Made by a program: the position numbers and the translations under genes. A DNA stretch of 38,125 nucleotides, taken from NCBI GenBank assembly GCA_045645805.1, contig JAZRJL010000030.1, positions 1 to 38,125 on the forward strand, in the 5' to 3' direction. The notes beneath the pieces were generated by a model that was not told the DNA's origin, ran no database searches, and saw only the letters and a list, made by a program, of their open reading frames with translations. Positions 37,180 through 38,125 of this stretch are shown here, one piece after another (position 1 is the first letter of the stretch; each line of letters begins with the position of its first letter). This stretch comes from SIG440 sp045645805 (lineage in GTDB: Bacteria; Bacillota; Clostridia; Monoglobales; Monoglobaceae).

Positions 37180-38125
37180 TGTGATATGGACACCACAACC
37201 AAGACAGCTTGAATTTATGAGAAGACCTGAAGATGAAGCTCTCTACGGTGGTGCTGCAGGCGGTGGAAAGAGTGATGCACTCGTTATTGAGGCTACAAGG
37301 CAAGTGCATATTCCCCACTACAAGGCTTTAATAATCCGTAAGACATATCCTCAGTTGACGGAGCTTATAGAAAAGTCATTAAGATATTATCCTATGGCAT
37401 TTCCAAAGGCAAGATATAACGCATCTGAGCACACGTGGCACTTCCCTTCAGGAGCCAAGATTGTGTTCGGCTCTATGCAACATAGCAAGGACAAGCTTAA
37501 TTATCAGGGTAAAGCTTATGACTTTGTAGCTTTTGATGAGCTTACGCACTTCAACTATGATGAATACATATATCTTACATCACGTAACCGTGCGAATGGT
37601 CCGGGTACAAAAGTATACACAAGAGCAACTGCCAATCCCGGAGGAATAGGTCACGGATGGGTAAAGGAACGATTCATCACGGCAGCAGAGCCTATGTCTA
37701 CTATTTGGGAAACTGTAAAGATTGAACACGATGGAAATGTCGAAACGAGGTATAAGTCAAGAATATTCGTGCCTTCGTCAGTGTTTGATAACAAAATACT
37801 GCTTGAGAATGACCCTGACTATCTTACAAGGCTTGCATCTATGCCTGAAGCAGAGAGAAAAGCACTGCTTTATGGAGATTGGGATAGCTATAGCGGACAG
37901 TATTTCGCTGAATGGAGAGATAAGCCTGAGCATTACGATGACAGACAATGGACACACGTTATCAATCCCTTTAAGATACCAAATCATTGGAAGATATATC
38001 GTTCATTCGACTGGGGATATAACAGACCATTCTCTTGTGGTTGGTGGGCGGTAGATACAGATGGTATTGCCTACAGAATACTTGAGCTATACGGATGCAC
38101 CAAGACACCAAACGAAGGACTTAAA
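37172..38125 (+). CDS. terL: Terminase large subunit (3' end outside window)
   Basis: The first 318 codons are present. The ATPase that drives DNA into the head has Walker A GGAAGGGKS (Lys33 and Ser34) and Walker B FVAFDE (Asp122-Glu123), followed by 'TRATANPGGIGHGWVKERF', typical of terminase large subunits. The nuclease domain begins at YRSFDWGYNRPFSCGWW, whose Asp would bind metal. The gene runs off the window, and its downstream neighbours (portal and others) are not seen. AAAGGAGG precedes the ATG. Confidence 0.95.
   Translation, partial: MDNVIWTPQPRQLEFMRRPEDEALYGGAAGGGKSDALVIEATRQVHIPHYKALIIRKTYPQLTELIEKSLRYYPMAFPKARYNASEHTWHFPSGAKIVFGSMQHSKDKLNYQGKAYDFVAFDELTHFNYDEYIYLTSRNRANGPGTKVYTRATANPGGIGHGWVKERFITAAEPMSTIWETVKIEHDGNVETRYKSRIFVPSSVFDNKILLENDPDYLTRLASMPEAERKALLYGDWDSYSGQYFAEWRDKPEHYDDRQWTHVINPFKIPNHWKIYRSFDWGYNRPFSCGWWAVDTDGIAYRILELYGCTKTPNEGLK

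Overview
The window is most of the genome of a temperate, podovirus-like phage of a low-GC Firmicute, probably a gut Clostridia relative. The evidence is AT-rich DNA, strong AGGAGG ribosome sites, an N4-gp56-type capsid protein, a beta-propeller nozzle protein, no tape measure or major tail tube gene, a large serine integrase and a CI/Cro-type switch. It opens inside the major capsid gene and closes inside the terminase large subunit gene. The usual order terS-terL-portal-capsid therefore wraps across the two ends. The sequence fits a circular or permuted phage genome missing only the stretch with the end of terL, the portal and its neighbours.

Layout. 1-9588 (+): capsid protein, head protein, terminator, collagen-like head fibre, two tandem leucine-rich-repeat-like surface proteins, lysis cassette (amidase, XhlA-like protein, holin), nozzle protein, small tail protein and an internal virion protein. 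9600-19169 (+): one 3189-residue polyvalent protein with a HETTH metallopeptidase motif, a MuF-C-like domain, two ADP-ribosyltransferase-like domains and a GHEGRHR (ParB-like) domain, set apart by a recurring RYSxRD-type linker. 19244-22583 (+): receptor-binding fibre module with its own promoter. 22615-22997: a terminator, an attP-like 50-bp inverted repeat and the 3' part of a rubrerythrin gene. 22994-26517 (mostly -): serine integrase, zinc protein, membrane protein, membrane-anchored HTH regulator and CI-like repressor. 26682-36584 (+): Cro-like gene, a repeat-rich DUF7666-like protein, YqaJ/RecT recombination, SSB, nuclease-like DUF1064 protein, radical SAM enzyme, replisome organiser with an iteron-like origin, dUTPase, and a long chain of very small overlapping genes ending at a strong terminator. 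36606-38125 (+): late promoter, terS and partial terL.

How it works together. The repressor and Cro-like gene are divergent. Three sites of the form GTGTCT-N5-AGACAC surround them and probably form the lysogeny switch. Early genes recombine and replicate the DNA. Two copies of an identical bipartite promoter (TAGGGTGGTAGAA, 18 bp, TATAATTAA) start the packaging/head genes and the receptor-binding module. The integrase sits beside a textbook-sized attP whose centre coincides with the point where rubrerythrin coding similarity begins. I infer that the phage integrates into host rubrerythrin and supplies a replacement 3' end. The giant protein lies among the ejected virion proteins and is the best candidate for a multi-effector delivered with the DNA.
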